DNA of 64,000 bases from Stipa capillata. Lineage: Eukaryota; Streptophyta; Magnoliopsida; Poales; Poaceae. Under the pieces are notes generated by a model. That model did no database searches, was not told where the DNA came from, and saw only the letters and a program-made list of their open reading frames with translations. The DNA lies in assembly GCA_019208055.1 (NCBI GenBank), contig JAGXJF010001812.1:248001-312000 (forward strand), written 5' to 3'. Made by a program: the position numbers and the translations under genes. Below, piece after piece: positions 21,115 through 31,889 of this stretch; positions within the stretch are counted from its first letter, which is position 1, and each line of letters starts with the position of its first letter.

Positions 21115-24100
21115 ATGACTCGCCGAAAGGGTCGCCACACCTCCCCGCCTTCGGACCCGCCCGCCGTGATCCCCAGGTCCCGCTTCCTCAACGAGGAGGC
21201 GATGGACAAGATCCGGCTACTGACGGTGCCGGAGGGCCGTCCGGACCCGACGGTGGTGCGGCCGGCGATGTACCCGCCGAAGCCGCGGGCGGATGAAACG
21301 GTGATCTTCACCAGTTTCATCACGGCCGGGCTTCTTCCACCCTTCTCGCCGTTTTTCATGGCGATTTTGGCGGAATATGGGATCCATCTTCTGCATCTCA
21401 CCCCGAACTCCGTCGTGGTGCTGGCGATCTTCGCCCACCTCTGCGAGATGTTCGTGGGGGTCATGCCATCGGTGGCCCTGTTCCACCATTATTTCGTCCT
21501 GCGCTCGGTCGGGAAGAGCCGGGGCTCCGCCCGAGTGGAGGTCAGCGGCAGCGCCAACTTTCAGCTTCGAGGGAAGGGCGCTTCGCCATACATTCCGCAA
21601 GATCTGCGGAACAAGTGGGATGACTGGCGCCAGCATTGGTGTTACATCAACACCGATCCGGCGGAGTCGCTTCTCATTCCCGAGGCGCCAGCGGAGCACC
21701 ATCGGTCGTGGGAGTATGTCGCCGGCAAAGACAGCGACCTCTGGATGATGGTGGAGCGCATCGCCCAACTCTGGGAGTTGGGCCTGACCGCCACCGTGGC
21801 CGTCGGCGACTTCTTGCGCCGCCAGCTAGCGCCACTGCGGCATCGCCGGCGGCCGGCGTGGATGTACACCGGCGAACCAGGACTATGGTCGGACGGCGAC
21901 CGGCGCCGACAACAACCTGGACCCCGAGGCGATGGCGATGACCCTGAGGATGCTGCTCGGGGTCCAGGACGCCTCGCTCGCCGAGATGCCACGAGCGGAC
22001 TTGCCGCTCTGCGTCAACGCGGACCGCCAAGCCATCCTGGACATGCTGCCGACGTGCGATGCGCAGGGCATCGTGCGTCCACCGAAGGATGGCGAACGCA
22101 GGCCGACCGGGTCCATCCGGATCGCCGCGGATGAGGAAGAGGCGGAGGTGGCGCAGGCGGCTAGGGCACCGAGCGCCCCGCTCGCTGTCCATGATCCCAA
22201 CGACCCGAAGGGCAAGGGGCGAGCCCCCACTCCCCTGTCCCCGCCACCGCAGCCACAAGCGCCGAAGCCAAAGCCGCGAGCACCGCCGACCACGGGGCGG
22301 CAAGCGGCGGGGATTGGAGGCGGCAGCGCCGGGCATGGGTCCTCCAGGCAAGGATCCTTCGGGCAGCGCAGCTCCGAACCGCCGCCTCTGCCGCCCGCGC
22401 GCCCTGTGGCGCCGGGGACTAGAGGCGGCGGTTCTAGGTGAGGGTCTTCCGGGCAAGGGTCCTCCGGGCAGCGCAGCTCCGGGCCGCCGCCTCCACCGCC
22501 TCCTCTGCCCGCGCGCCCTGCGGCGCCGGGGACTGGAGGCGGCGGTTCTGGGCGAGGGCCTTCCGGTACTGCGCTGGCCGGAGGCTCGTCGGCGGCGGGC
22601 GCAGGCGCCGCCGCCGGACAGAAGAGAAAGGTCCCGCCGACACCCCCTGGTTCGGGATCCGAGGTCCCGAAGGGCAAGTGGCGGTAAGCGAAAACTATCC
22701 TCCCCCTCTTTTTTTTTGTCTAAGTATTTTGCTCGAGAGCTGATCCGAACTTGCTTGTGCTCATCTTTTCAAGGAGAGTAAGAAGTCTCGGCTGTCCCCG
22801 AGCTCGCCTCCAGCCCCGAGGGCTCCGTCAACCCCAAGCACGAGCGCGGACCCGAGAGCTCCTGCGGCTCCGAGCGTGGCTGTGGCTCCGAGCGGTCCTC
22901 TGGCCCCGAGCGAGCCGGTGGACCCAACCCCGAGCGCGCCTTCCGCCCCGAGTGCGAGCCCGACCCCGAGCGCGGTGCCAGCCCCGAGAGCTGAAGCCGC
23001 CTCGCTGGAAGAGGCTGCCCCGAGCGTGGAGATGGCCGCGCCGGAGACAATGGAGGCGCCGGAGGCGACGGAGAGCGCCGTCCTGGCGGCGGAGGAGCCG
23101 CGTACCGCCGCGCCCGAGGAGCAGGCGGCGGCACTTGGGCAAGAAGCGGCCCCGACGGAGGGGACCGAGGGCACCCGGGCCGAGGAAGGGGCCGGTGCTT
23201 CGACCATCGCCGAGCGCCTCGAGCCCCAAGAGGAGGAGCTCGGGTGCCTCCACATTATTGCTCTGCCCGTGGGGCAGCCCGGCGCGCGCCGTGGCGAGAC
23301 ATCTCGGGGGATCCCCCCGACATGTTCGACGCCGCGCGCGCCGCGATCGACAAGGTCCAGGAGGATCTCACCTCTAAGGAGAAATCCTCAGAGGATCGGG
23401 AGAGGTCCTTGGAGAACCGGGAGGCCGCGCTCACAGAGGCGGCGGAGAACTTCTTAGCTCGCTCTCACATCGCCAAGCGGGAGTACGAGAGGGACACCGC
23501 CGAGATCCTTCGGGAGCAGGAGGCCCTGGACCAGATGGCGAGGGAGCTCGTTGAGAAAGAGCGGAACCTCAATGAGCGGGCCTCGCGGCTTGCCCCGCGC
23601 GAGCGGGCCTTGCAGGCACGGGAGCGGCACGCCTCCGGGAAGAAGGTGCAGCTGGACCAGCGTGCCGCCGACATCGCCCGCCGTGAAGAGCAGCTTCTTC
23701 TTCGCGAAGGGGAAGTTGAGACGAAGGCGCAGGAACTCAGCGAACGCGAGAAGACCCTCGAAGAGGAGTCGAACTCGCTGGAAGCTGAAGTCCAGACGCG
23801 CGTCACTGCTACCTGCGGGGAGCTCACGAAGGAGCTGGAGGGGCTTCGCGCGGAAGTCCAGCGCCTCGGGGAGCGGCTCGAGGACTCGCGCGTTTCCAAG
23901 CGCAATGTCCAAGCCAAACTCCAAGAAGTGGAGGAGGCGAGGCAGCGCGAGTCCTCAGAAGCAGCCGCAGCGCTGGCGGAGGCGGAGAAGAAGAACCTCC
24001 AACTCATCCACGAGCGTCGCGAATCGACGAACATGATGAGGGACATCTTCTCCCGCGCGAAAAAACGCTGTTCGGGATGCTGGACTTGGTCTAGCCTCCT

Positions 24101-24420
24101 TGCCGGGGAGGATCGACGAGATCCCCGGGAACATCGCGCTGGGCTTCCAGGACATCACCGAGCGCCTCGTCGGACTTGGCGAAGCCGTGAACCGCCGGCT
24201 CGAGGAAGAAGGCCGGGAGCTGGCGGCCGCGGTGGCGGAGCACACTTTAACGTGCTATCGCAGCCGCGACCCAGACTTCTCCCTGGAACCAGCCGCGCAG
24301 GGGATCGATGAGGCCGGCGAGGAGGAAGCTCGGAGGGCGGTCCACGGGGTGGCCAAAGAGATTGCCCAGCACTTTGCCCGCGAGGAAGACGCCGGTGACG
24401 ACAGCGATGGTGAAGCGTAG
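21115..24420 (+). pseudogene. Antisense ORF of the Tat element: gypsy-type transposon domain plus coiled coil, frameshifted
   Basis: The ORF starts MTRRKGRHTSPPSDPP and runs opposite to gag-pol, between pol and the 3' LTR. Residues about 1-250 (FITAGLLPPFSPFFMAIL, LTPNSVVVLAIFAHLCEMF, WYCIN-like WCYINTD) match the plant 'putative gypsy type transposon' domain. Then follow a Pro/Gly/Ser-rich tandem-repeat section (22.2-22.65 kb), a candidate intron (GTAAGC at 22,684 to about 22,773), a Pro/Ala-rich section, a long charged coiled coil (23.32-24.05 kb) and an acidic C-terminus ending DDSDGEA at 24,420. Frame breaks are apparent near 21,874 (extra base), 22,439 (TGA where the neighbouring repeat unit has CGA), about 23,285 and about 24,060 (A-run). 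The function of this ORF class is unknown; nuclear or structural roles are speculation. Confidence 0.75.
22270..22560 (+). repeat. Imperfect tandem repeats in the antisense ORF
   Basis: A GC-rich unit of roughly 100-120 bp containing GGCGCCGGGGACT, then GGCGGCGGTTCT and CTTCCGG, recurs two to three times and encodes Gly/Ser/Pro-rich peptide. One unit reads GGTGAGGG where the next reads GGCGAGGG; that change creates the stop at 22,439-22,441. Confidence 0.75.
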
Positions 24421-25939
24421 CTCCCCCTTTATCTTCTTTTTTGCTGTTCTTAGTCCAGGGCGTGGAAGCCCTTTTTGTAAGAACTTGTGTTTAATTTTTG
24501 CCATGCAAAGAATTCTGACCCGAGGGCCTTTTGTCCCTTGCTTTTTTCTTCTTGCGCTTGTGTTGGAACTGGCTTCATTTCCTTGTTGCTTCGGGCGAAG
24601 CGTCTGGCTCTTGTTTGGAGAAGGACGGAAACCGGTCCCCGGGTCGTCCCGAGAGCCCAGCCCCCCGAGAGCTGGACGCGCCGCGGCTGAAGCTAAGGAA
24701 GCCCCGCCCTCGGGACACAGGGTGTCCCCGAGCCAAGCTCCTCCTAACTCATTTGTTCTCCTGCAAAAATTGTCCAAGTCTTTGCGAGGACGATTGTTGG
24801 AACAAGTAGCTGTTAATATATGTCGCATTAACCATTGCATTTATGTAATGTTTCTTATTCTCGAGAGCTTTCATTTGTACGCGGCAATGTTTCCTTATGT
24901 CTCTGGAACGCTACTGGGAAAACCACCGGGCGCGTGCGAGAGTGCGTAGGGTACTTAGGCGGCTTATTTGCCAAGCTGGTGTCCAGGGTTAAGGAACCAG
25001 GCAGGACACCAGGGCTTTGAGCGGACAACCCGAAGCACTCCCCGTGACTCTCGCCGCTACCTTCAGGCAAACCCGCCGCGAACACAGAAGATACTTGGAA
25101 AAATTTGCGAGTAAAAACTATTTGCCCGCATAATGCTCGGGGACTTTAAAAATATGTAGGCATGATTAGAAGCTTAGCTTGGAAATTAGGCTCCATGGGA
25201 TATCGGCGCCCTGGGACTTAGCGTTGATCCAGCAGGCTGTACCCGGGGACTTCGTCATGGTGAACCTGTTCACTTCATGAGCGATTATTCAGCTTACTTA
25301 GCAAAAGGGACGTTTTCCGCAAGGTCTTCCAGGGCTTGCCTATTGTCGCAACCCACGGGTTTTGGATCTACCGACCTGTCCCGAGCACGAGGAGTGAGGC
25401 TACCCGAATGTCATGAAGCTGGGTAGCGCTCGGGGTTGCTAACCATCGGAGCACGGGTGGTCAGGGGCTTATTTGCCCTGACTCGGATGTGCTCGGGGTA
25501 CAGCTAACCACCCGAGCGTCTTACGGCCCGCGAACAGACATCAGATTAGCTTGACTGCTCGCACACGGACAGGTGGGACCTACTCGCACCGTGGGGGACT
25601 TGGGATCCCGGTACCCACACGAAAAAAGACTCTTTTGCGAGCTAGCGAGGGGATATTGGCATCGAATGGGAAATTTGACATTGCACAGGGGATTCTTAAA
25701 AAGGAAAATGCAACTTTATATTGATAATAATGCTATTCAAATAGCTTGGGATACAAGGGAGCCCCCGAGTGTGGGCGCGGGCGCGTGGGATACTCGGGTG
25801 ACCTTTGGCCGGACCAGTGCTCGGGGTTAAGGAACCAGGCCGAGCAGCCGGGGCTTGGGTGATGGACCCGGAACTTCCCGTGACTCACATTTGGCACTCG
25901 GGGAGCTGGCCCTAAAAAGCAAAAACTTACCCGGGACAT
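24421..25939. other. Non-coding region between the antisense ORF and integrase 3' ends
   Basis: The two convergent coding regions of the Tat element end here. It has many CTCGGG/CCCGAG motifs and short repeats of the type GGTTAAGGAACCAGGC (about 24,987 and 25,826). No gene is seen. Confidence 0.6.
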
Positions 25940-27248
25940 TCACGGGAAAAACTTGCGCAGGAGCTCGATGTTCCAGGCGTTGGGCAGCGGCATCCCATCC
26001 TCGGTAGCCAGCCTCACCGAGCCTGGCCGTGTGACTCTGGTCACTCGGTAAGGGCCTTCCCACATGGGGGAGAGCTTGTTCTTCTCTTCTCGCGTTTGGG
26101 CGCGACGAAGCACTAAGTCCCCGGCTTCAAGCGACCGCGGCTTGACATGGCGCTGATGATACCGTCGGAGGCTTTGCTGGTATCTGGCGGCGTGGAGGGC
26201 GGCTCGGCACCTATGCTCTTCAAGGAAGTTGACGTCTTCGAGCCTGCGCTGAGCTTGATCTTCCTCCGAGTACGCCGCGACCCGAGGGGACCAGAAAGCG
26301 AGCTCAGAGGGAAGGACTGCTTCTGCCCCCATAAACGAGGAAGAAAGGGGTTTCGCCGGTCGCCCGACTGGGGGACATCCGGATCGACCAAAGGACGGCA
26401 GGGAGCTCTTCTATCCAGCTGGCGCCGCACTTCTTGAGCCTGTTGAAAGATCTTATCTTGAGCCCCCGGAGGACCTGAGTGTTAGCACGCTCGACCTGTC
26501 CATTGGCTCGGGGGTGCACGACAGAAGCGAAGTAAATCTCTGTCCCGAGGGCTTGGCAGTATTCCAGGAAAGCATCGCTCATGAACTGAATGCCGTTGTT
26601 GGTGATGATGCGGTTAGGCACCCCGAACCGGCTCATGACGCCTCGGATGAACTTGATCGCTGACTGCTTATTGATCTTTATGACCGGCTCAGCTTCCGTC
26701 CACTTGGTGAATTTGTCGATGGCGACGTAGAGGTACTCGTAGCCCCCGACTGCTCGGGGGAACGAGCCCAAGATATCCAGCCCCCAGACCGCGAAAGGCC
26801 ACGAGAGGGGGATGGTGTGGAGTGCCTGAGCGGGCTGATGTATCTGCTTGGCGTGGAATTGACATGCCTCGCAGCATCGAACCAGCGCAAAGGCGTCCTC
26901 GAGGGCTGTCGGCCAGTAAAATCCTTGCCGAAAGGCTTTACCGACCAGCGCGCGAGACGATGCATGGCTACCGCACTCGCCCTCGTGGATGTCCGCGAGC
27001 ACGTCGCGGCCTTCTTCCCTGGAGATGCATTTCATGAGAATGCCGTTGGTGCCACGCCGGTAGAGGTCCCCATCTACGAGCGCGTACCTTTTTGCTTGCC
27101 GCGCGATTCTTTCCGCAACGGCTTCGTCTTCGGGAAGGATGTTTTCTTTCAGGTATCCTCGGATCTCAGAGATCCAGGAGGTGTCCTGAGAACAGGTGGC
27201 GAGCACGAGGTGCTCACCGGGCGGTAGCCTAACGGGAGGATCTCCCAC
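25940..27248 (-). pseudogene. Tat integrase, frameshifted and with a catalytic Asp changed to Asn
   Basis: Frame 27,248-26,304 contains the zinc-binding HHCC region (HEGECGSH ... CCEAC), the first catalytic Asp (WGLDILGSF) and VERAN with the catalytic Glu. The second catalytic region reads ITNNGIQF where the family has ITDNGTQF, so the metal-binding Asp is Asn. Near 26,330 the frame breaks after FFLVYG in a run of five G. The downstream frame 26,332-25,940 continues the domain (GAEAVLPSEL) through the C-terminal part with WEGPYRVT and ends LLRKFFP. The enzyme would insert the cDNA into host DNA; this copy should be inactive. It is the last pol domain before the antisense ORF. Confidence 0.9.
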
Positions 27249-27380
27249 TAAAGGCGCCGCCTGGGTAGACTCGCCTTGGCGCGAGGTTCCCCCTTCATCT
27301 TGGTCGGTGGCCTCGACGGACGGCCGAGAGAGCCTTTCTTCAAAGGTCCCAGCCGGGACCGGCTCCCAAGAGGAGGCCAG
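27249..27380 (-). other. Spacer between the second RNase H and integrase
   Basis: It is in frame with integrase on the minus strand; a TGA at 27,381-27,383 separates it from the RNase H part. Confidence 0.5.
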
Positions 27381-27836
27381 TCACGATAGGGTGTCGGCGG
27401 CGTCGTTGTAGCGGCGAGGGATGTGCTGGAGCTCCAGCCCATCGAAGTGCCGCTCCATCCTCCTGACTTCGCTCAGGTACGCCGACATTTGAGGGTCCGA
27501 GCATTGATACTCCTTTGACACCTGATTGACGACTAACTGGGAGTCGCCTTTGACGAGTAGACGGCGGATCCAGAGGGATGCAGCTGCGCGCAACCCCGCA
27601 AGGAGGCCTTCGTACTCTGCCATGTTGTTGGTGGCGCGGAAGAGCAACTGCACGACGTACTGGAGTGTCTCACCCATCGGGGAGGTGAGAACCACTCTAG
27701 CCCCCGCGCCCTTGAGCATGAGGGAACCGTCGAAATGCAGAGTCCAATGCTCAGTTCCTCCTGGTTCCGGGTTGGCGGAGAGCTGCTCGCTTTCGTCTTC
27801 GGGCATGGGCGTCCACTCGGCGACAAAGTCAGCCAA
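27381..27836 (-). pseudogene. Tat second (archaeal-type) RNase H domain
   Basis: The sequence holds LHFDGSLMLKGAGA (first acidic residue), NNMAEYEGLLAGL, VKGDSQLVVNQV and RRYNDAADTLS, which supply the D-E-D-D acidic set of RNase H. A second RNase H of this kind between the ordinary RNase H and integrase is typical of the Tat lineage. The domain is whole, but a TGA follows at 27,381 (CGA in relatives) and another TGA lies upstream at 27,912, so it cannot be made as part of a full polyprotein. Confidence 0.85.
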
Positions 27837-28646
27837 AGCTCTGCTTTTGACCGCGTGGTTGCTGACAAAGCGCAGGTTGAACTCCCCGAGCTCAATGGCC
27901 CACTCGACAACTCATCCAGTGGCCTCCCGGTTGCGGAGGATGCGCTCGAGGGGGTAGGCCGTAACCACCGAGACCTCGTGCGCTTGGAAATAGTGCCGAA
28001 GCTTTCTCGATGCGACGAGCACCGCATAGAGAAGCTTCTGTGCTTGAGGGTAACGCGTCTTGGCATCGCGCAATACTTCACTGATGAAGTACACGGGATG
28101 CTGCTAGACGCGCACCCGGGTAGGAGGCTCCTCGGGCCCAGCCCCCGAGCGATTGACTTCGTCCCCGAGCAAGGCGGTTTGCTCGGGTTTGCTCGGAGGA
28201 TGGGGCCCAAGGCCTTCTTCGGGAACATTGCCGCTCGAGGACCCGGACCCGAGGGCTTTGCCCGCTTCCCCGAGACCTTCGCTCGGGAGCTCGTTCTTGG
28301 GGGCTCCTGCTGGCTGCTCGGGATCGCCGCTCGGAAGCAGGGGCCCGAGAGCCTTCGCCTCGTCGGGGGATGCTGGGAGCTCGCACCCGACTTCCCACTC
28401 GACGACGAGGACGGCGCTCACCACCCGGGGTGTCACCGAGAGGTAGAGGAGCAAGGGCTCCTCGGGCCTAGGTGCCACCAAGACCGGAGGCAAGGTGAGG
28501 TACTTCTTGAGGCCCTCAAGGGCCCGCTCGGCTTCTGGGGTCCACTCGAAGTGGCCCGATTTCTTGAGAAGCTTGAACAAGGGGAGATCCCGCTCCCCGA
28601 GCTTGGAGATGAACCGCCCCAAGGCAGCCATGCAGCCCGTTAGGCG
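27837..28646 (-). pseudogene. Tat RNase H (retroviral-type) region with connection, two internal stops
   Basis: Downstream of reverse transcriptase the frame reads MAALGRFISKLGERDLPLF, FEWTPEAERALEGLK, LLLYLSVTPRVVSAVLV, a long Pro/Ser-rich insertion and then HPVYFISEVLRDAKTRYP. Relatives continue without interruption, but here TAG stops lie at 28,104-28,106 and 28,647-28,649 and a TGA at 27,912-27,914. The family's usual residues at these places are Gln (CAG) and Arg (CGA). Confidence 0.8.
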
Positions 28647-29336
28647 CTACACGTCCTTGAGGCGAGCCGACGGGCGCATCTGGTCGATGGCCCGGATCTT
28701 CTCGAGGTTGGCTTCTATGCCTCGGCTTGAGACCAAGAAACCGAGAAGCTTGCTGGATGGAACCCCGAAGATGCACTTCTCGGGGTTCAGCTTCATGCGA
28801 GTACCGCGGAGACTGTTGAAGGTCTCGGCGAGATCCTCGATGAGCGTCCCCTCGCGTCTTGACTTGATGACGAGGTCGTCGATGTAGGCCTCGACGTTGC
28901 GACCTAGCTGCGACTGCAAAGTAATACGCATGGCTCGCTGATAGGTCGGGCCAGCATTTTTCAACCCAAAAGACATGCGGACATAACAAAACGTCCCCGC
29001 AGGGGTTGTAAATGAAGTTTTTTCCTCATCCTTTACAGCCATACTAATCTGGTGATAACCAGAGTAGGCATCTAAAAAACAGAGAAGATCACACCCCGCA
29101 GTGGAATCTACTATCTGATCGATGCGAGGTAAAGGAAAAGGGTCTTTCGGACAAGCCTTGTTGAGGTCCGTGTAGTCCACGCACATCCTCAGCTTGCCAT
29201 TGGCTTTGGGCACGACCACTGGATTGGCGAGCCACTCGGGGTGGAGGACCTCCCGGATGAAGCCGGCTGCGAGGAGCCTGCCGACTTCCTCCCGGACGAA
29301 CTCCTGCCGTTCTGGTGCTTGACGGCGCACCTTCTA
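28647..29336 (-). pseudogene. Tat reverse transcriptase
   Basis: The frame holds the palm and fingers motifs in order: EWLANPVVVPKANGKLRMC, CVDYTDLNKACPKDPFPLP, FLDAYSGYHQI, TFCYVRMSFGLKNAGPTYQ and the catalytic YIDDLVIKS, then LNPEKCIFGV and LLGFLVSSRGIE. It is bounded by TAG stops at both ends (29,334-29,336 and 28,647-28,649) and is otherwise uninterrupted. It would copy the element RNA to DNA from the primer-binding site at 31,870-31,887. Confidence 0.9.
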
Positions 29337-29468
29337 CCGGATCGGCTGAGCGTCGGGACGTACGGCAAGATGATGCTCAGTCACTTCCCTAGGGACCCCG
29401 GGCATGTCGGACGGTTGCCATGCGAACACATCGGCGTTTGCCCGGAGGAAAGTGACGAGCGTGCCTTC
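29337..29468 (-). other. Protease-reverse transcriptase linker
   Basis: It lies between the stop of the gag-protease frame (29,469) and the start of the reverse transcriptase frame. No separate domain is visible. Confidence 0.4.
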
Positions 29469-30878
29469 CTATTTGGCGGCCAGGCGGCCGCCGATCTTGA
29501 CGGTCTTGGACGCGCCTTCTCCAAGGACCACCTCCTTCACAGGGACGGAGTCATCGGCAGCGACTCTGGCCCTGGTCGGGGGCGGACCCGAGGACTCGGG
29601 GAGCTCGGAGACGTCGTCGACGGCAGCAGCAACCTTGGAGAAGAGTTGCTCGGCGCAGGCGACGGAGCCCTGGATGTCGGCCGGCACGGTGATGGTGCCG
29701 TTGGGGCCCGGCATCTTGATCGTCAAGTACACATAATGGCACGCCATCATGAACTTGGCGAGCGCCAGACGCCCCAGGATGCCGTTGTAGGGGAGCTCGA
29801 ACTCGGAAACATCGAAGATGATGTTCTCGGTCCGGTGGTTGCCCTTGGTACCGAAGGTGACCATCAAGGACACCTGGCCCAAAGGCATGGTGAGGCCGGG
29901 GGAGACACCGTAGAATGGCAGCGTGGGCTTCAGATCCCCCCGAGGTACCTGCATCTTGCCGAACACCTCGGGGGACAGGAGGTTAAGCCCTGCGCCCCCG
30001 TCAATCAGCATGCGGGTTACTTTTATGTTGCAGATGGTGGGGGAGACCACGAGCGGGAAGCGGCCCACGCCCGAGATGTTCTCAGGGTGGTCCGAGCGGT
30101 CGAAAGTGATCGGGGACCCCGACCACTTGAGCACTCGGGATGCATCGGCGCTCAGGGTTGCCGAGCACACTTCACGCGCCAGAAGCTTGAACTGACAGCG
30201 TGAGGTGGGCATGAAGGCGCCCCCACTGGTGCATGCCACCGCCTGTGGCTCCTGGAAGCCGAGGTCTTCCTCTTGCCCGTCGGGATTATCGCCGCCCTCG
30301 GCGCGGCGCTCCTCCCGCTGCTTCTTGTTTCTCTCAGCGAGGAACTTGACCGTCCGGCACTCGGAGAGGTCGTGCCGGTCGGTCTCGTGAATCGGGCACC
30401 ACAGGCCCGAGCTCTGCTGGGGAGCTCGGGGTGGTTTCTTGCCGCCGTTTGCCCCGCCGCGCGGGGGCTTACGAGGCTTGGCCTCGGCCGCCGCGATGGG
30501 CTCGGACTTACGCTTTTTGCCCTTCTTGTCCCGCTTCCCAGCGGGGCGAGAAGGGCCGGCGCCGTCGACCGCTGATTGGTCGGGGCGCGGGTCGTGCCAA
30601 GCACGGGCTTCAGCCGCCTTAGCGCACTTGTCCGCGATGGTGAACAAGTCCGCGGTGGACTGGATGTCCCGAGTGCCCAGCTTCTCAAGCATCTTCTCAT
30701 CGCGGACTTCCTGTCGGAAGGCGACGATGACGGCCTGAGGAGATATCTTGGGGATGGTATTGCGCACCTGGCTGAAATGCTGGATGAAGTGCCGCAACGT
30801 CTCCCCTTTTCGCTGCCGGAGAGCGTGGAGATCGCTCTCCGTGCCAGGGCGCTCGAAGGTGCCCTGGAAGTTTGCCAC
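29469..30878 (-). pseudogene. Tat gag C-terminal half and protease
   Basis: The 469-codon frame opens within the capsid region (VANFQGTFERPGTESDLHAL, LRHFIQHFSQVRNTIPKISP), passes a Lys-rich stretch (GKRDKKGKKRKSEP) and a Cys/His region (LWCPIHETDRHDLSECRT), and then holds a retropepsin domain. Its active-site segment is MLIDGGAGLNLL, the DGGA form common in this lineage, followed by ENIIFDVSEFELPYNGILGR. Start codons in this frame are not meaningful, because capsid coding continues upstream past a TAG at 30,900-30,902. Confidence 0.85.
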
Positions 30879-31840
30879 GAACTGGTGGCAGAGGTCCTCC
30901 TAGGATGTGACAGAACTTGGGGGAAGGTTCATGAGCCAGGACCGGGTCGAGCCCTTCAGGGCCATCGGGAACTAGTTGGCCATGACCTTCTCGTCGCCTC
31001 CAGCGGCCTCCACTGCGGTGGGGTAGATCTGGAGGAACTCTTCGGGATGGAAAGATCCACCGTACTTCTGCGGCAGCTCTGGCCGGAACTTGCCCGGCCA
31101 GGTGACGTGACGAAGTTCGGCAGTGAAGGCCTGGCAACCCGTCCCGTAAAGGGGGCTACCGGCCTCCCTACCTTGCTGGACGCGGCGGTGCGCCCGAGAG
31201 CGCGCGCGGTCAGAGGTAGGGCCGGAGGAGGATTGGCCCTCGTCCACCCTATCGCGCTCGCGCTGACGCTCGATGATGGTGCGCGTGTCCTCATCTTCCC
31301 TCCGCCTACCAAGGCGGTGGCGAAGATCCTGGGCGTCCCCCCGGGCGGGAGAAGCAACCGAGGGGGAGATCTACCGTGCCGGCCACCGGCCGACCCACGC
31401 TGTGGATGCGGTGGCTCTGGCGGCGAGGCCGCGGAGGGGCCGGCGCGGGTGCCCCCACGCCCCGACGGGGTGTGGGAGCTCCTGGCCGCCGCTTGACGGC
31501 GGGCGGTGTCGACCAAGGTGGCGACGTCCCGGAGCCATGGGCCCACGGAGGATGCACCATCCACCGGGACGGGAGGATGCCGAAGGAGGAGCTGCGCCGT
31601 CTGCAGCGCGCTCACTTCCCCGGGCTCGGTGAAGTCTAGCCGGCGACGAGGCGGCGGCGGCGGAGAAGACTCGGCGGCGGACCCAGGGGCCCGCGGTCGT
31701 GGCCGCGGCAAAGCGGCAGCAGCCGCCGACGTACCACCTGTCTCGTTGCGGGGCCCTCCCTGCCTGGGAGGGTCTGCCTCAGATGAGGACAAGGAGAAGT
31801 TCAACCTCTCCTCATCGGAAGGCAGGCCAGGACCCGCCAT
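30879..31840 (-). pseudogene. Tat gag N-terminal half
   Basis: The probable start is the ATG at 31,840 (MAGPGLPSDEERLNFSLSSS), 50 bp inside the 5' LTR edge. The N-terminal third is Pro/Arg/Ala-rich. The recognisable capsid part (GCQAFTAELRHVTWPGKF, PPQKYGG-like PQKYGGSFHPEEFLQIYPTA) is in another frame (31,247-30,972), so a frameshift lies between about 31,340 and 31,450. TAG stops at 30,972-30,974 and 30,900-30,902 sit where relatives have Trp. Confidence 0.75.
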
Positions 31841-31869
31841 GGAGGTAGGCTCGAAAAAACCCTAAGCAC

Positions 31870-31887
31870 CCCCTACCTGGCGCGCCA
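31870..31887 (-). other. Primer-binding site of the Tat element
   Basis: On the minus strand TGGCGCGCCAGGTAGGGG starts 2 bases after the end of the 5' LTR. It begins with TGG, complementary to the CCA of a tRNA 3' end. I cannot name the tRNA. The first ten bases are a perfect palindrome. Confidence 0.8.
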
Positions 31888-31889
31888 GC

